From: Actinacidiphila bryophytorum
Lineage (GTDB): Bacteria; Actinomycetota; Actinomycetes; Streptomycetales; Streptomycetaceae
Length of the DNA stretch: 64,000 nt
Assembly: GCF_016916835.1 (NCBI RefSeq)
Contig: NZ_JAFFIX010000009.1
Span: 1 to 64,000 of the forward strand
Reading direction: 5' to 3'
Shown in pieces: positions 35,410 through 44,815 of this stretch (the stretch's first letter is position 1; each line of letters begins with the position of its first letter). The notes beneath the pieces were generated by a model, which saw nothing but the letters and a program-made list of their open reading frames with translations, was not told the origin of the DNA and did no database searches. The translations under genes and the position numbers were made by a program.

Positions 35410-36112
35410 CCCCGGCCCCGGCGGCCACGACCGGGGTCGCCGCGTGGCAGCACAGGCCGATCAGCGCCGCGGTCAGATGGCCGAGGTCGGTGTACGTGCT
35501 GTGGGCGGCCAGCAGCGGGCGGGCGAAGTAGGCCAGGACCACTGCCAGATACGCCCAGCGCCAGGGCCGCGGTACCCGGTAGGCGAGCACCCCGGCGACA
35601 CCGGCGAGCCCGTAGCTCACCCCGATGTCCACCGCGTGCGCGAGCGAGTGCGGCAGCAGGTCCTCCCGGATCCCGAAGAAGACCGCCTTCTGGCTGACCA
35701 GCGTGGCGCCGATGTGGGCGGTGGCCGCGGTGAACAGCCAGCGCCAGGTGCCGAGCCAGCGCTCCGCCGGTGCGTGCACCAGCTCGAACAGCGCCGCGTA
35801 GAAGACGAAACCGGACGGCGTCTCGATCCAGAAGGCGCTGCCGACCAGTACGCGGATCGGGTGACGGTGCAGCTCCACCAGGTTGGTGCTGAAGTGGTGC
35901 AGCAGGTACGAGCCGGCGTCGGGCGGGGCGAGCGCCGTCACCGTGCTGGTGACGGCCAGTATCCCCAGCCAGATGTGGGTACCGGGCGACGACCGTACCC
36001 AGCGCACGGCGGAACGCCACGCGTCGCCGGGGGTGACGTGGCGGAGCCGGTGGGCGGCGACGCGGACCCTGGTGGCTACCGTCCGCGCCGCCTGCGGGGT
36101 CTGCTGGGCCAT
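35384..36112 (-). CDS. Rhomboid-like membrane protein
   Basis: 242 residues with about six hydrophobic helices (THIWLGILAVTSTVTALAPP; SGFVFYAALFELVHAPAER; YLAVVLAYFARPLLAA). GVSYGLAGVAGVLAYRV resembles the rhomboid serine region, and TDLGHLTAALIG the helix with the catalytic His. Whether the protease is active is unclear, as GxSG reads GVSYG. It overlaps the end of the HAD gene by 26 bp (convergent). Confidence 0.75.
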   Translation of the reverse strand: MAQQTPQAARTVATRVRVAAHRLRHVTPGDAWRSAVRWVRSSPGTHIWLGILAVTSTVTALAPPDAGSYLLHHFSTNLVELHRHPIRVLVGSAFWIETPSGFVFYAALFELVHAPAERWLGTWRWLFTAATAHIGATLVSQKAVFFGIREDLLPHSLAHAVDIGVSYGLAGVAGVLAYRVPRPWRWAYLAVVLAYFARPLLAAHSTYTDLGHLTAALIGLCCHAATPVVAAGAGVRTGRRAG

Positions 36113-36201
36113 CGGCCTCAGTCTTCACCGCCGCGCTGTGCGCTGCCCGCCGACCTTCCGGGCTGCTGGGGGCGGCCGCCCCGCGCGTCACCGCCCGGCC
36201 G

Positions 36202-36981
36202 TCACTCCTCCCCGGCGAGCTTGAGGCTGCGCAGCCGCCGCCCGGCGAACCAGGTCGCTCCGGCCGTGACCACCGCCAGCAGCACGATGCCGGTGGCCAG
36301 GCTGACGTCGGAGCTGACCACGTCGCCATGGGCCAGCTTCTGCGCCACGGCCAGCGCCCACTGCTGGACGCTCAGGGTGCGCGCCCCCGGCACGACGTTG
36401 CCGACCACGCCCTCCCAGACCAGCGCGTAGACCAGGCCGACCACCACCGCGTGCCGGGTGAGCACCCCCAGCAGCAGGAAGATCGCGGCATAGGCGACGG
36501 ACGCGGCGGCGGCGCCGACGGTGTAGGCGACGGCGATGTTCAGCCCGTTGCCGTTGAGTATGTAGCCGGCCAGCAGCGTCGGGATCGCCGAGAAGGCCAT
36601 GGTCACGCCGATCGCGACCAGCAGCTTGGTGAAGATGATCGTGCCGCGTCTGATCGGCTTGGCCAGCAGGTAGACGATCGCGCCGTCGTCGATCTCGGGG
36701 CCGATCGCGCCGGTGCCGGCGATGACGCCGACCAGCGGCACCATCGCGCTGAGCGCGAAGCCCTGCAGGACGTCGTTGGCGGTGGAGTCGTCGGCGTGGG
36801 CCAGCCCGCGGACCGCGCTGACGATGATCAGCAGGAGCAGCGGGAGGAGGAAGAGCAGCAGGGCGCGGCGCCGGCCGAGCAGCGCCCGGTAGGTGAGCCG
36901 GGCCACGGTGGGGTGGTACAGCCGGGGTCCTGCGGCCGGCTGCAGGGCGCCGCGGCCGGCCGGGGCGGTGGTGACGGACAT
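36202..36981 (-). CDS. ABC-2 type transporter permease
   Basis: 259 residues with six predicted TM helices, including RALLLFLLPLLLLIIVSAVR and ALSAMVPLVGVIAGTGAIGP; EIDDGAIVYLLAKPIRRG is a typical coupling helix of ABC-2 exporters. It follows its ATPase by 13 bp. The four genes (38834-39790, 37909-38847, 36995-37912, 36202-36981) form one leftward operon of two ATPase-permease pairs. Substrate unknown. Confidence 0.9.
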   Translation of the reverse strand: MSVTTAPAGRGALQPAAGPRLYHPTVARLTYRALLGRRRALLLFLLPLLLLIIVSAVRGLAHADDSTANDVLQGFALSAMVPLVGVIAGTGAIGPEIDDGAIVYLLAKPIRRGTIIFTKLLVAIGVTMAFSAIPTLLAGYILNGNGLNIAVAYTVGAAAASVAYAAIFLLLGVLTRHAVVVGLVYALVWEGVVGNVVPGARTLSVQQWALAVAQKLAHGDVVSSDVSLATGIVLLAVVTAGATWFAGRRLRSLKLAGEE

Positions 36982-36994
36982 GTCGCTCGGCTCC

Positions 36995-37912
36995 TTACGC
37001 CGTGACCAGGTAGGAGAAGACGCTCTCCAGGGACTCGTCGGACGGCGAGACCGTGAAGAGCCGGATGCCGTGGTCGCGGGCGATCCGGGGCAGGAATTCG
37101 GTGAAGCCGGCGAAGTCGACCGCCTGGATGCGCAGGGCGTCCTCCCGCAGGTCCAGTTCGATCGCGGCCGTCGATGTGTGCGCGATCAGCACCGACGCCA
37201 GCTGCCGGTCGTCGCTGGACCGTACGAGGTAGCGGTGCGGGCGGTCGGTCATCAGCCGGCGGATCTTGCGGAAGTCGCCGGACGCCGCGTGCCGGCCGGC
37301 CACCACCACCTCGATGTGGTGGGCGAGCTGCTCGACCTCCTCCAGGATGTGCGAGGAGAACAGCACGGTGCGGCCCTCCGCGCCCATCCGCCGCAGCAGG
37401 TCCATCAGGTGCAGCCGCTGCCGGGGGTCCATGCCGTTGAAGGGCTCGTCGAGCAGCAGCACCGACGGCTCGTGGACGAGGGCGGACGCCATCTTCGCGC
37501 GCTGGCGCATGCCCTTGCTGTACGTCTCGATCCGCCGGTCCTGCGCGTACTCCATCTCGACGGTGGCCAGTGCTCGCTGGGCCGCCGCGGCCGGGTCGGG
37601 CAGGCCGTGCAGCTCGGCGTTGGCGACGACGAACTCCCGTGCGGTCAGGAAGTCGTACATCGACTCGCGCTCGGGCACGATGCCGATCTCGCGGTAGGCC
37701 TGCTCATTGCGCCAGATGACCGCGCCGTCCAGGGTGACGCTGCCGTTGGACGGTGCGAGGAAGCCGGCCATCATGTTGATGAGGGTGGACTTGCCGGCGC
37801 CGTTGGGGCCGAGCAGGCCGGTCACGCCGGGGCCGATCGTCATGGTGACGTCGTTGACGGCCACCACGTTGCCGAACCAGCGTGAGACGTTGTCGATGCT
37901 GATCGTGGTCAC
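36995..37912 (-). CDS. ABC transporter ATP-binding protein
   Basis: 305 residues from GTG 37912, overlapping the upstream permease stop (GTGA). Walker A GPNGAGKST, Q-loop IGIVPERES, signature YSKGMRQRAKMA, Walker B SVLLLDEPFNGMD, H-loop VLFSSHILEEVEQ. C-terminal 90 residues are a transporter-specific extension. Partner of the permease ending at 36202 or of 37909. Confidence 0.95.
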   Translation of the reverse strand: MTTISIDNVSRWFGNVVAVNDVTMTIGPGVTGLLGPNGAGKSTLINMMAGFLAPSNGSVTLDGAVIWRNEQAYREIGIVPERESMYDFLTAREFVVANAELHGLPDPAAAAQRALATVEMEYAQDRRIETYSKGMRQRAKMASALVHEPSVLLLDEPFNGMDPRQRLHLMDLLRRMGAEGRTVLFSSHILEEVEQLAHHIEVVVAGRHAASGDFRKIRRLMTDRPHRYLVRSSDDRQLASVLIAHTSTAAIELDLREDALRIQAVDFAGFTEFLPRIARDHGIRLFTVSPSDESLESVFSYLVTA

Positions 37913-38847
37913 GACAGGCCCACCTTCCGGTAGCGGTTCATCAGCAGGCCGAAGGTGCCGGCGATGACGGCGAGCAGCACCAGCAGGTAGAGCAGCCCGA
38001 CGCCGGCGTTCGCCGGTCCCGCGGCGTGCGGGAAGGCGGACGTCGCGCCGAGGAACCAGGTCTGGAAGCCGTCGACCAGGGTGATCGGCGAGAACAGCCC
38101 GAGCCAGCCGATGGCGTCGTAGTTCTCCTGGTTCGAGGCGACGCCCTGCACGGCCGAGACGGCCGCGTAGCTGACCACGAACACCGCGATGATCGCGGCG
38201 ACGCCGAATCCGCGGCGCGGGGTGACCGCGGCGATGACCAGGCCGATCCCGGCGAACAGCAGGGAGAGCAGGAGTACGGACACCAGGCCCTTCGCAAACC
38301 CGGCGGTCTGGTGCGCGAAGCTCAGCTTCGCCAGCAGCGCGCCGACGTAGAGGATGACGAGCGGTATGGCGGTCAGCAGGAAGAGCGCCACGGTCAGGGC
38401 CGCGTACTTCGCCGCCACGTAGTCGACCCGCTCGATGGGGCGGGAAAAATACAGCGGGGTGGTCTTGAAGCGCAGGTCGCGGCTGACGGACTGCGGGGCC
38501 TGGGCGGCCACGAAGAGGGTGATGACCGCCTGCAGGATGACCGCGTAGCGGGTGTACGCCACGGGCAGGTCGGTGCGGTCGGCGAAGATCGCCACGGCGA
38601 CCATGATCAGCGCGGGTGCGCACATCGCCCCGAAGAGGATCATCGGCAGCACCTTGGACTTGGCGCTGCGGCCGAGTCCGTAGGCACCGCGCAGGCTCTG
38701 TGAGAACAGCGCCAGCCGGGCGTAGCCCCGGCCGAGACGGGGACCGTTGTAGTTGCGGTAGCCGATGTTGTGGATGACATCGGGGGGTGTGCCGGCGCCG
38801 GCACCCGCGGCGGGGCCGCCGGGTACGGCGACCTCAGGCTGCGTCAC
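37909..38847 (-). CDS. ABC-2 type transporter permease
   Basis: 312 residues. IHNIGYRNYNGPRLGRGYAR precedes six TM helices (MILFGAMCAPALIMVAVAIF; LLLSLLFAGIGLVIAAVTPR; AGVGLLYLLVLLAVIAGTFG). KTTPLYFSRPIERVDYVAAK is the cytoplasmic coupling segment. Overlaps the upstream ATPase by 14 bp and the downstream one by 4 bp. Confidence 0.9.
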   Translation of the reverse strand: MTQPEVAVPGGPAAGAGAGTPPDVIHNIGYRNYNGPRLGRGYARLALFSQSLRGAYGLGRSAKSKVLPMILFGAMCAPALIMVAVAIFADRTDLPVAYTRYAVILQAVITLFVAAQAPQSVSRDLRFKTTPLYFSRPIERVDYVAAKYAALTVALFLLTAIPLVILYVGALLAKLSFAHQTAGFAKGLVSVLLLSLLFAGIGLVIAAVTPRRGFGVAAIIAVFVVSYAAVSAVQGVASNQENYDAIGWLGLFSPITLVDGFQTWFLGATSAFPHAAGPANAGVGLLYLLVLLAVIAGTFGLLMNRYRKVGLS

Positions 38848-39790
38848 GGCCGTCTCCTTCCTTGCTCGGGGCGTCTTCCCTGGTCGCGGTGGTGTCGTCG
38901 TCGATGAACAGCTCGGCTATCCGGTGCCTGCGCTGCTCCATCCGCACCAGGCCCACCCCGAGTCCTGCGACCGCGTCGCGGACCGTGTCGTAGGTCGCCT
39001 CGTCGGCGATGTCGACCAGCAGCAGGTGCCCGCTGGCCTGCGCGGTGAGTCCCGCGCCGGTCAGCAGGGTGAGCAGTTCGCCCTCCCGGTCGGTGACCTC
39101 GACCGCGAGGGAGGCGGTGGCCTGGGTGAACTCGCTGGTGGAGGAGGCCCGCAGCAGCTTGCCGCCGTCGATGACGACGATGTGGTCGCTGGTGCGCTCC
39201 AGTTCGCCGAGCAGGTGGGAGGTGACGAGCACCGAGATGCCGAAGTCGGTGTGCACCCGGCGGATCAGGCCCAGCATCTCGTCCCGGCCGGTGGGGTCGA
39301 GCCCGTTGGTCGGCTCGTCGAGCAGCACCAGCTTCGGGTCGTGGACCAGCGCCTGGGCGAGCTTGACCCGCTGCTTCATACCCGTCGAGTAGCCGCCCAT
39401 CGGGCGGTACCGCTCTTCGTAGAGGCCGACGTGCCGCAGGGTGTCCGCGGTGCGCTCGCGCGCGGCGGTGGGCGGCAGCCCGGACATCCTGGCCATGTGC
39501 ACGACGAACTCGGTAGCCGAGACGTCGGGCGGCAGGCAGTCGTGCTCGGGCATGTAGCCGACGAGGCTGCGGATCTGCGGACCGTCGGTGGCCACGTCGA
39601 GTCCGAGCACGGCGGCGCGACCCTCGGTGGCCGGGGACAGCCCCAGCAGGATCTTGATCAGGGTCGACTTCCCGGCCCCGTTGGCGCCCACCAGCCCGGT
39701 CACACCGGGGGTGACGTCCACGGACAGCCGGTCAAGAGCGGTCACCCTCGGGTACCGCTTGCTCAGGCTTTCGGTAGCGATCACAGTCAC
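38834..39790 (-). CDS. ABC transporter ATP-binding protein
   Basis: 318 residues. Walker A GANGAGKST, signature YSTGMKQRVKLA, Walker B LVLLDEPTNGLDP, H-loop LVTSHLLGELERT. First gene of the four-gene exporter operon; its promoter lies in the 227-bp gap shared with the divergent hydrolase-reductase gene. Confidence 0.95.
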   Translation of the reverse strand: MTVIATESLSKRYPRVTALDRLSVDVTPGVTGLVGANGAGKSTLIKILLGLSPATEGRAAVLGLDVATDGPQIRSLVGYMPEHDCLPPDVSATEFVVHMARMSGLPPTAARERTADTLRHVGLYEERYRPMGGYSTGMKQRVKLAQALVHDPKLVLLDEPTNGLDPTGRDEMLGLIRRVHTDFGISVLVTSHLLGELERTSDHIVVIDGGKLLRASSTSEFTQATASLAVEVTDREGELLTLLTGAGLTAQASGHLLLVDIADEATYDTVRDAVAGLGVGLVRMEQRRHRIAELFIDDDTTATREDAPSKEGDGRDAA

Positions 39791-40017
39791 ACGCCGACCG
39801 TAGTGGTCCGCGCCACAGCCTGGCGTCAGTCCGGGGTGCCGGATCTGTGTAGTCCTGGGGGCTGACCACCCGTAGGGGTCGGTACGACCACGGGCTGCGG
39901 TCGGGTGGGGGCGGAGAGTTTTCCACAGGCTGTGAACGGGTCTTGACCATGCCAGTGGGCGATGTCACAGTGATTGATGTCAGCTTCGGCCGGGGTGCCG
40001 GCGCACGGGGAGGGGCG

Positions 40018-41880
40018 GTGAGCAGGATGGACGGGTCGACAGCCGCGGACGAGCGGTTCGTGACCGGTGCGGACGGGGTCCGGCTGTGCGTGGCGGAAAG
40101 CGGTGACGCGGCGCTGCCGACGGTGGTGCTGCTGCACGGCTATCCGGACAGCAAAGAGGTGTGGTCCGAGGTCGCCGCGCTGCTCGCCGACCGCTTCCAT
40201 GTCGTCCTCTACGACGTGCGCGGGCACGGGCGCTCCGGCGTGCCCGACCCGCTCAGGGGCGGCTTCACGCTGGAGAAGCTGACCGAGGACTTCCTCGCGG
40301 TCGCGGACGCCGTCAGCCCCGACCGCCCGGTCCACCTGGTCGGCCACGACTGGGGTTCCGTGCAGGGCTGGGAGTTCGCCACCGTGCCCGGCACGACCGG
40401 CCGGCTGGCGTCGTTCACTTCTGTTTCCGGGCCGTGCCTCGACCACTTCGGCCACTGGATCAGACGGCGGGTCCGCCGCCCCACCCCCCGCAGGGCGGCC
40501 CAGGTGCTCGGGCAGGGCGTCAAGTCCTGGTATGTCTACGCGCTGCACACCCCCGTGCTGCCCGAGGCGGCCTGGCGCGGTGTGCTCGGCAAACAGTGGC
40601 CCAAGCTGCTGGCCAGGGTCGAGAAGCTGCCCGCCGACGGCTATCCGACAGCGTCGCTGCCCGAGGACGCCGCACACGGCGCCTGGCTCTACCGGGACAA
40701 CGTGCGGCAGCGGCTCGGCCGGCCGCGGTCCGATCCGTACGCGCATGTGCCGGTGCAGCTGATCACCCCGACCGGGGACGCCTTCCTGTCGGAGCGGCTC
40801 TACGACGACCTGGACCACTGGGTGCCGCGGCTGACCCGGCACACGCTGCCCGCCAAGCACTGGGTGCCGCGCTCCCGGCCGCAGCAGCTGGCCCGCTGGA
40901 TCACCGACTTCGTCACCGGGGTGGAGGACACCGACGGGACGGGCACCGCCGTGCCCGTGGCGGCGGGGGCCGGTTCCGCCGGGGCGGCCACGCTGCTGGC
41001 CGGGGCGCCGGGGAAGGCGCCGCGGGGCGCGCTCGGCAGGCTGCTGCCCGCAGCCAGGGAGCGGTTCGGCGGCCAGCTGGTGCTGGTCACCGGTGCGGCC
41101 AGCGGCATCGGGAAGGCCACCGCGCTCGCCTTCGCGGAGGCGGGGGCCCGGGTGGTGGCCGTGGACCGCGATGCCGCCGGCGCCGAGGAGACCGCCAAGC
41201 TGGCCCGGCAGACCGGCGCCCCCGAGGCGTGGCCCGAGACCGCGGACGTGTCGGACGGCCCGGCGATGGAAGCGCTCGCCGCCGGGACCCTGGACCGCTA
41301 CGGCGTACCCGACGTGGTCGTCAACAACGCGGGTATCGGCCTGGCGGGTTCCTTCCTCGACACCACACCCGAGGACTGGAAGCAGGTGCTCGACGTCAAC
41401 CTGTGGGGGGTCATCCACGGCTGCCGCCTCTACGGGCGCCAGCTCGTCGATCGCGGGGAGGGCGGCCACATCGTCAACACCGCGTCGGCCGCGGCCTTCC
41501 TGCCCTCGCGCGCACTGCCCGCGTACAGCACGTCGAAGGCGGCGGTGCTGATGCTCAGCGAGTGCCTGCGGGCCGAGTTGGCACCGCACGGCATCGGGGT
41601 GAGCGCAATATGCCCGGGCCTGGTGAACACCGCGATCACCGGCAGCGCCCGGCATGCCGGGGTCAGCGACCAGGAGCAGGAGCGCCGCCGCGCCAAGAGC
41701 GCCCGGCTCTACCGGCTGCGCAACTACCCGCCGGAGAAGGTGGCAAGAGCCGTCGTCAGGGCGGTGCTGCGGGACACCGCGGTGGTCCCGGTCACCTCCG
41801 AGGCCCGCGGTGCACGGCTGCTGTCCCGGCTCTCGCCCGGTGCGCTCCGGGCGATCGCCCGGGTCGACCCCCCGCTGTAG
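40018..41880 (+). CDS. Alpha/beta-hydrolase fused to short-chain dehydrogenase
   Basis: 620 residues from GTG 40018 with GGAGG upstream. Residues 1-300 are an alpha/beta-hydrolase: VVLLHGYPDSKEVW (oxyanion hole), LVGHDWGSVQG (nucleophile Asp in HDWG, as in epoxide hydrolases and dehalogenases), and a late His region AKHWVPRSRP. Residues about 340-620 are an SDR: LVTGAASGIGKATALAFAEA (NADP-binding), VVNNAGIGLAGSF, and YSTSKAAVL (catalytic Tyr and Lys). One polypeptide could open an ester or epoxide and then reduce or oxidise the product. Genes for a metal-dependent hydrolase and a MerR regulator follow on the same strand. Confidence 0.9.
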   Translation: MSRMDGSTAADERFVTGADGVRLCVAESGDAALPTVVLLHGYPDSKEVWSEVAALLADRFHVVLYDVRGHGRSGVPDPLRGGFTLEKLTEDFLAVADAVSPDRPVHLVGHDWGSVQGWEFATVPGTTGRLASFTSVSGPCLDHFGHWIRRRVRRPTPRRAAQVLGQGVKSWYVYALHTPVLPEAAWRGVLGKQWPKLLARVEKLPADGYPTASLPEDAAHGAWLYRDNVRQRLGRPRSDPYAHVPVQLITPTGDAFLSERLYDDLDHWVPRLTRHTLPAKHWVPRSRPQQLARWITDFVTGVEDTDGTGTAVPVAAGAGSAGAATLLAGAPGKAPRGALGRLLPAARERFGGQLVLVTGAASGIGKATALAFAEAGARVVAVDRDAAGAEETAKLARQTGAPEAWPETADVSDGPAMEALAAGTLDRYGVPDVVVNNAGIGLAGSFLDTTPEDWKQVLDVNLWGVIHGCRLYGRQLVDRGEGGHIVNTASAAAFLPSRALPAYSTSKAAVLMLSECLRAELAPHGIGVSAICPGLVNTAITGSARHAGVSDQEQERRRAKSARLYRLRNYPPEKVARAVVRAVLRDTAVVPVTSEARGARLLSRLSPGALRAIARVDPPL

Positions 41881-41895
41881 CAGGCGCCGGCGGCC

Positions 41896-41937
41896 CTGCC
41901 TCTGCCCCTGCCCCTGCCCCTGCCCCTGCCCCTGCCG
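41896..41937 (+). repeat. Hexanucleotide repeat (CTGCCC)
   Basis: CTGCCT, five CTGCCC units and CTGCCG follow the stop of the fusion gene without a break. Copy number probably varies between strains. It precedes the metal-dependent hydrolase start by about 75 bp. Confidence 0.85.
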
Positions 41938-42012
41938 CACCCGACCCGATCATCCGACGTGACCCGCCCGCCCGACCGACCGCCCGCCCAGCCACCGGTA
42001 AGGAGCAGTGCC

Positions 42013-42906
42013 GTGAGCCATCCGATCAAGCCGCGCCGGGTCACGTTCGACTGGAAGCAGACCCCTCTGCACTGGATTCCGGACGAGCCGACCGCGACGC
42101 ATGTCATCAACGTGCTGCACCTGCTGCTGCCGGCCGGTGAGCGGTGGTTCGTCAAGGTGTTCAAGGAGGCACTGCCGCTGGTCACCGACGAGCAGCTGCT
42201 CAAGGACGTCAAGGGGTTCATGGGCCAGGAGGCCACCCACAGCGTGCAGCACGCGTATGTGCTGGAGCACCTGGCCGAGCAGCAGCTCGACACCACCGCG
42301 TACACGCGGCACGTGGAGTGGATGTTCGACGTGCTGCTCGGGGAGAAGCCGCCGTGGGGCATGCCCATACCGCGGCGGGAGTGGCTGCGCTTCCGGCTGT
42401 CCCTGATAGCCGCGATCGAGCACTTCACCGCGGTGCTCGGCGACTGGATCCTGGACGCGGAGGCGCTGGACGGCGCGGGCACCGACGAGGTGATGCTCGA
42501 CCTGCTGCGCTGGCACGGCGCCGAAGAGGTCGAACACCGGGCGGTCGCATTCGACATGTACCAGCACACCGGCGGCGGCAGCGCGCTGCGCTATCTGCGC
42601 CGGGTGGAGGGGATGGCCCTGGCCTGGCCGACGCTGTTCTACCTGTGGACGGTCGGAGCCCGGTATCTGCTGCGGCACGACCCGCAGCTGGCGCACGGCA
42701 GATACCGCTTCAAAGACCACCGGGCCGCCGCCCGCCGCGGGCTGCTGCCGTCCTGGATGTCGCTGCACACCGCCATGCCCCGCTATCTGCGCCGGTCGTA
42801 CCATCCGACACAGGAGGGTTCGCTGAGCAAGGCGGTCGAGTACCTGGCCGTCTCCCCCGCGGCCCGGGCCGCCACCGGGTCGGCCGGGCGGGCGGCGGCC
42901 TCCTGA
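42013..42906 (+). CDS. Metal-dependent hydrolase, PF10118 type
   Basis: 297 residues from GTG 42013 (AAGGAG seven bases upstream). TFDWKQTPLHWIPDEPTATH is the family start. GQEATHSVQHAY and HGAEEVEHRAVAFD supply Glu/His metal ligands in a ferritin-like di-metal helical bundle. The family is often next to SDR/hydrolase fusion genes, as here, and its substrates are unknown. Likely one operon with the fusion gene and the MerR gene. Confidence 0.87.
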   Translation: MSHPIKPRRVTFDWKQTPLHWIPDEPTATHVINVLHLLLPAGERWFVKVFKEALPLVTDEQLLKDVKGFMGQEATHSVQHAYVLEHLAEQQLDTTAYTRHVEWMFDVLLGEKPPWGMPIPRREWLRFRLSLIAAIEHFTAVLGDWILDAEALDGAGTDEVMLDLLRWHGAEEVEHRAVAFDMYQHTGGGSALRYLRRVEGMALAWPTLFYLWTVGARYLLRHDPQLAHGRYRFKDHRAAARRGLLPSWMSLHTAMPRYLRRSYHPTQEGSLSKAVEYLAVSPAARAATGSAGRAAAS

Positions 42907-42958
42907 CGACCGAGGGACGACGACGAGCACGTGGGCGGAGACGAGTGAGGGCCACCGG

Positions 42959-43927
42959 GTGAGCACCGCCACCGACACCGGGCAGGGCGGGTACCGGATC
43001 GAGGACCTGTCCCGGCTCAGCGGGACCACGGTCCGTACGATCCGCGCGTACACCGACCGCGGGCTGCTGCCCAAGCCGGAGCGGCTCGGGCGGGCCAACG
43101 TCTACGACGACGGCCACCTGGAGCGACTGCGGCAGATCGCGGACCTGCTGGAGCGCGGCTACACCCTGGCCAGCATCAAGGAGCTGCTGGCCGCGTGGGA
43201 CGCGGGCACCGGGCTCGGCGGGGTGCTGGGCCTGGTGGACGAGGTGGACCGGCCCTGGTCCGACGAGCAGCCGGCCAGGATCGGCCTGCAGGAGCTGATG
43301 GCGGCGTTCGGCGGGGTCGCCGACCTGTCGGCGGTGGAGGACGCGCTGCAGCTCGGGGTGCTGAAGGCGGTGCCGGGCAGGGACGACGAGTTCGAGGTCC
43401 CGAGCCCCCAGGAGCTGTCCGTCGCGGTGGAGCTGCACGCCGCGGGGGTGCCGCTGAGTGCGATCACCGGTCATCTGCGGGAGCTGCGGGGCCAGGTGGA
43501 GTACATCTCGGAGCGCTTCCTGGAATTCACCACCGAGTACGTCTTCCAGCGCTTCCTCGAGCACCCGCCGACCGACGCGGAGGCGGCGGAGGCGGCCGGC
43601 CTGGTGCGCCGCCTGCGGCCGCTGGCCCAGCAGACCGTGGACGCCGAGCTGGCCCGGGCGATGCGCCTGCGGGCGACGGAACACGTCCGCCGCCACCTCG
43701 GCGACACCCTCCCCCCGCCCCCCGCCGAACCCCCGCCGCCCCCGGAGGTATCCGCCCCGCAGCACATCCCCGTACCCCTGCCCGCCGCCACGGTCGCCGC
43801 GGTCCGCGCCCTGGTCGGCCCCTCCGCCGCCCCGGCCTTCATCGCCGCGGCCACCGATCGCGAGGTGGCCGCCCGCCACATGGACACCCTCGCCGCCAAC
43901 CCCGAGCACCCCCCTACGGACGCCTGA
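42959..43927 (+). CDS. MerR-family regulator
   Basis: 322 residues from GTG 42959. HTH: RIEDLSRLSGTTVRTIRAYT, RGLLPKPERLGRANVYDDGH, LERLRQIADLLERGYTLASI. A long C-terminal effector region with a Pro-rich stretch (PPPPAEPPPPPEV, about 245-257) follows, no Cys cluster, so it is not a metal sensor. Probably controls the fusion and hydrolase genes upstream. Confidence 0.9.
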   Translation: MSTATDTGQGGYRIEDLSRLSGTTVRTIRAYTDRGLLPKPERLGRANVYDDGHLERLRQIADLLERGYTLASIKELLAAWDAGTGLGGVLGLVDEVDRPWSDEQPARIGLQELMAAFGGVADLSAVEDALQLGVLKAVPGRDDEFEVPSPQELSVAVELHAAGVPLSAITGHLRELRGQVEYISERFLEFTTEYVFQRFLEHPPTDAEAAEAAGLVRRLRPLAQQTVDAELARAMRLRATEHVRRHLGDTLPPPPAEPPPPPEVSAPQHIPVPLPAATVAAVRALVGPSAAPAFIAAATDREVAARHMDTLAANPEHPPTDA

Positions 43928-44011
43928 CCCGCCGCCGCCGGACAACGCGGCTTCGGACCGTGTACCGTCCTCCGTGCATGTGACCAGGAAGAGGGCCCGG
44001 GGGGGTAGTCA

Positions 44012-44455
44012 GTGGCTGGACTGATAGTGGTGTTTGCGGAAGCTCCACCGTTCGGTAGGGCGGGGAAGCTTGGTGTCGTCATAGACGGGCACAAGGTCGG
44101 TCCGGTCCGGCAAGGGGAGACGGCGGAGTTCGCGGTCGAGTCGGGACCGCACACGGTGCGGGTCGCCGGCGGCGGGAGCAGGTCGAACACGGTCGATGTC
44201 ACCGTCACCGACGGTGGGACGTGCAAGATCGCCAGCTCTGGCACAGGCCTCGGCGCGGTCGCAACGATGGTGCCCCTGCTGGGGCTGGTCCTCGGGGCGT
44301 TCCCCGGACTGGTCTTCCGCCTGCGGATCCACGATCCGCGTCCGGCACCGGCCCCCGTGCATCGTGTGAGCGACGGCGACGCGGGCGGCTCGACCGGTCT
44401 GTGGTGGGAATCCGACCCCGTTCTGGCCAAGCGCTACCGCAAAGACGCCGGCTGA
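44012..44455 (+). CDS. Hypothetical protein with one TM segment
   Basis: 147 residues from GTG 44012. A PEGA-like beta domain (VIDGHKVGPVRQGETAEFAV, PHTVRVAGGGSRSNTVDVTV) is followed by a hydrophobic segment (ATMVPLLGLVLGAFPGLVF, about residues 85-104) and a polar tail. Similar small membrane proteins are common in Streptomyces. It is the last ordinary gene before the accessory region. Confidence 0.65.
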   Translation: MAGLIVVFAEAPPFGRAGKLGVVIDGHKVGPVRQGETAEFAVESGPHTVRVAGGGSRSNTVDVTVTDGGTCKIASSGTGLGAVATMVPLLGLVLGAFPGLVFRLRIHDPRPAPAPVHRVSDGDAGGSTGLWWESDPVLAKRYRKDAG

Positions 44456-44523
44456 CCGGACGACCGCCCCTTGACACGGCGTTCGGCCTCTTGCGCCGGC
44501 AGGGGGCGGCATAGGGTCGGAGC

Positions 44524-44772
44524 ATACGACTGAGCACTGTGATCCTGCCGATCTACCGCTGGCACGAGCAGGGGCGGGAGGTGTGGCGGCGGGCTGAGGA
44601 GCTGGGGGTTCACGCCGCCTACACCTATGACCATCTGTCGTGGCGGACTTTCAGGGACGGGCCGTGGTTCGGGGCGGTGCCGACGCTGACGGCCGCGGCG
44701 GCCGTCACCGAGCGGGTCCGGCTCGGCACCCTCGTGACGTCGGTCAAGCCACGTTCATGCATCACGGGCTGA
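44524..44772 (+). pseudogene. LLM oxidoreductase 5' stub, copy A
   Basis: Reads IRLSTVILPIYRWHEQGREV, then AAYTYDHLSWRTFRDGPWFG and LTAAAAVTERVRLGTLVTSV, the N-terminal quarter of an F420-type luciferase-like (LLM) oxidoreductase. The start codon has become ATA (44524). After LVTS the reading leaves the family (VKPRSCITG, stop); normal members continue with a PNFRHPVT-like stretch. The convergent VapC gene begins 44 bp later. Same 249-base length as copy C. Confidence 0.75.
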
Positions 44773-44815
44773 CCAGCGGATTCCCTTGCGTGGACCGCGC
44801 CCGTACGTGCAGCTC

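Noticed and set aside
39919..39927. TTTTCCACA as a DnaA box
   Set aside because: A single one-mismatch site, not part of a cluster; expected by chance at this frequency.
41896..41937. CRISPR-like array
   Set aside because: Only a 6-bp tandem repeat without spacers. No CRISPR array is seen anywhere in the window.
39826..41940. 704-residue leftward open frame
   Set aside because: Antisense of the hydrolase-reductase fusion; begins in the CTGCCC repeat (QGQGQ) and has no domain.
40161..42140. 659-residue rightward frame across the fusion gene and next start
   Set aside because: Off-frame copy of the fusion gene; the correct frame has both catalytic motifs.
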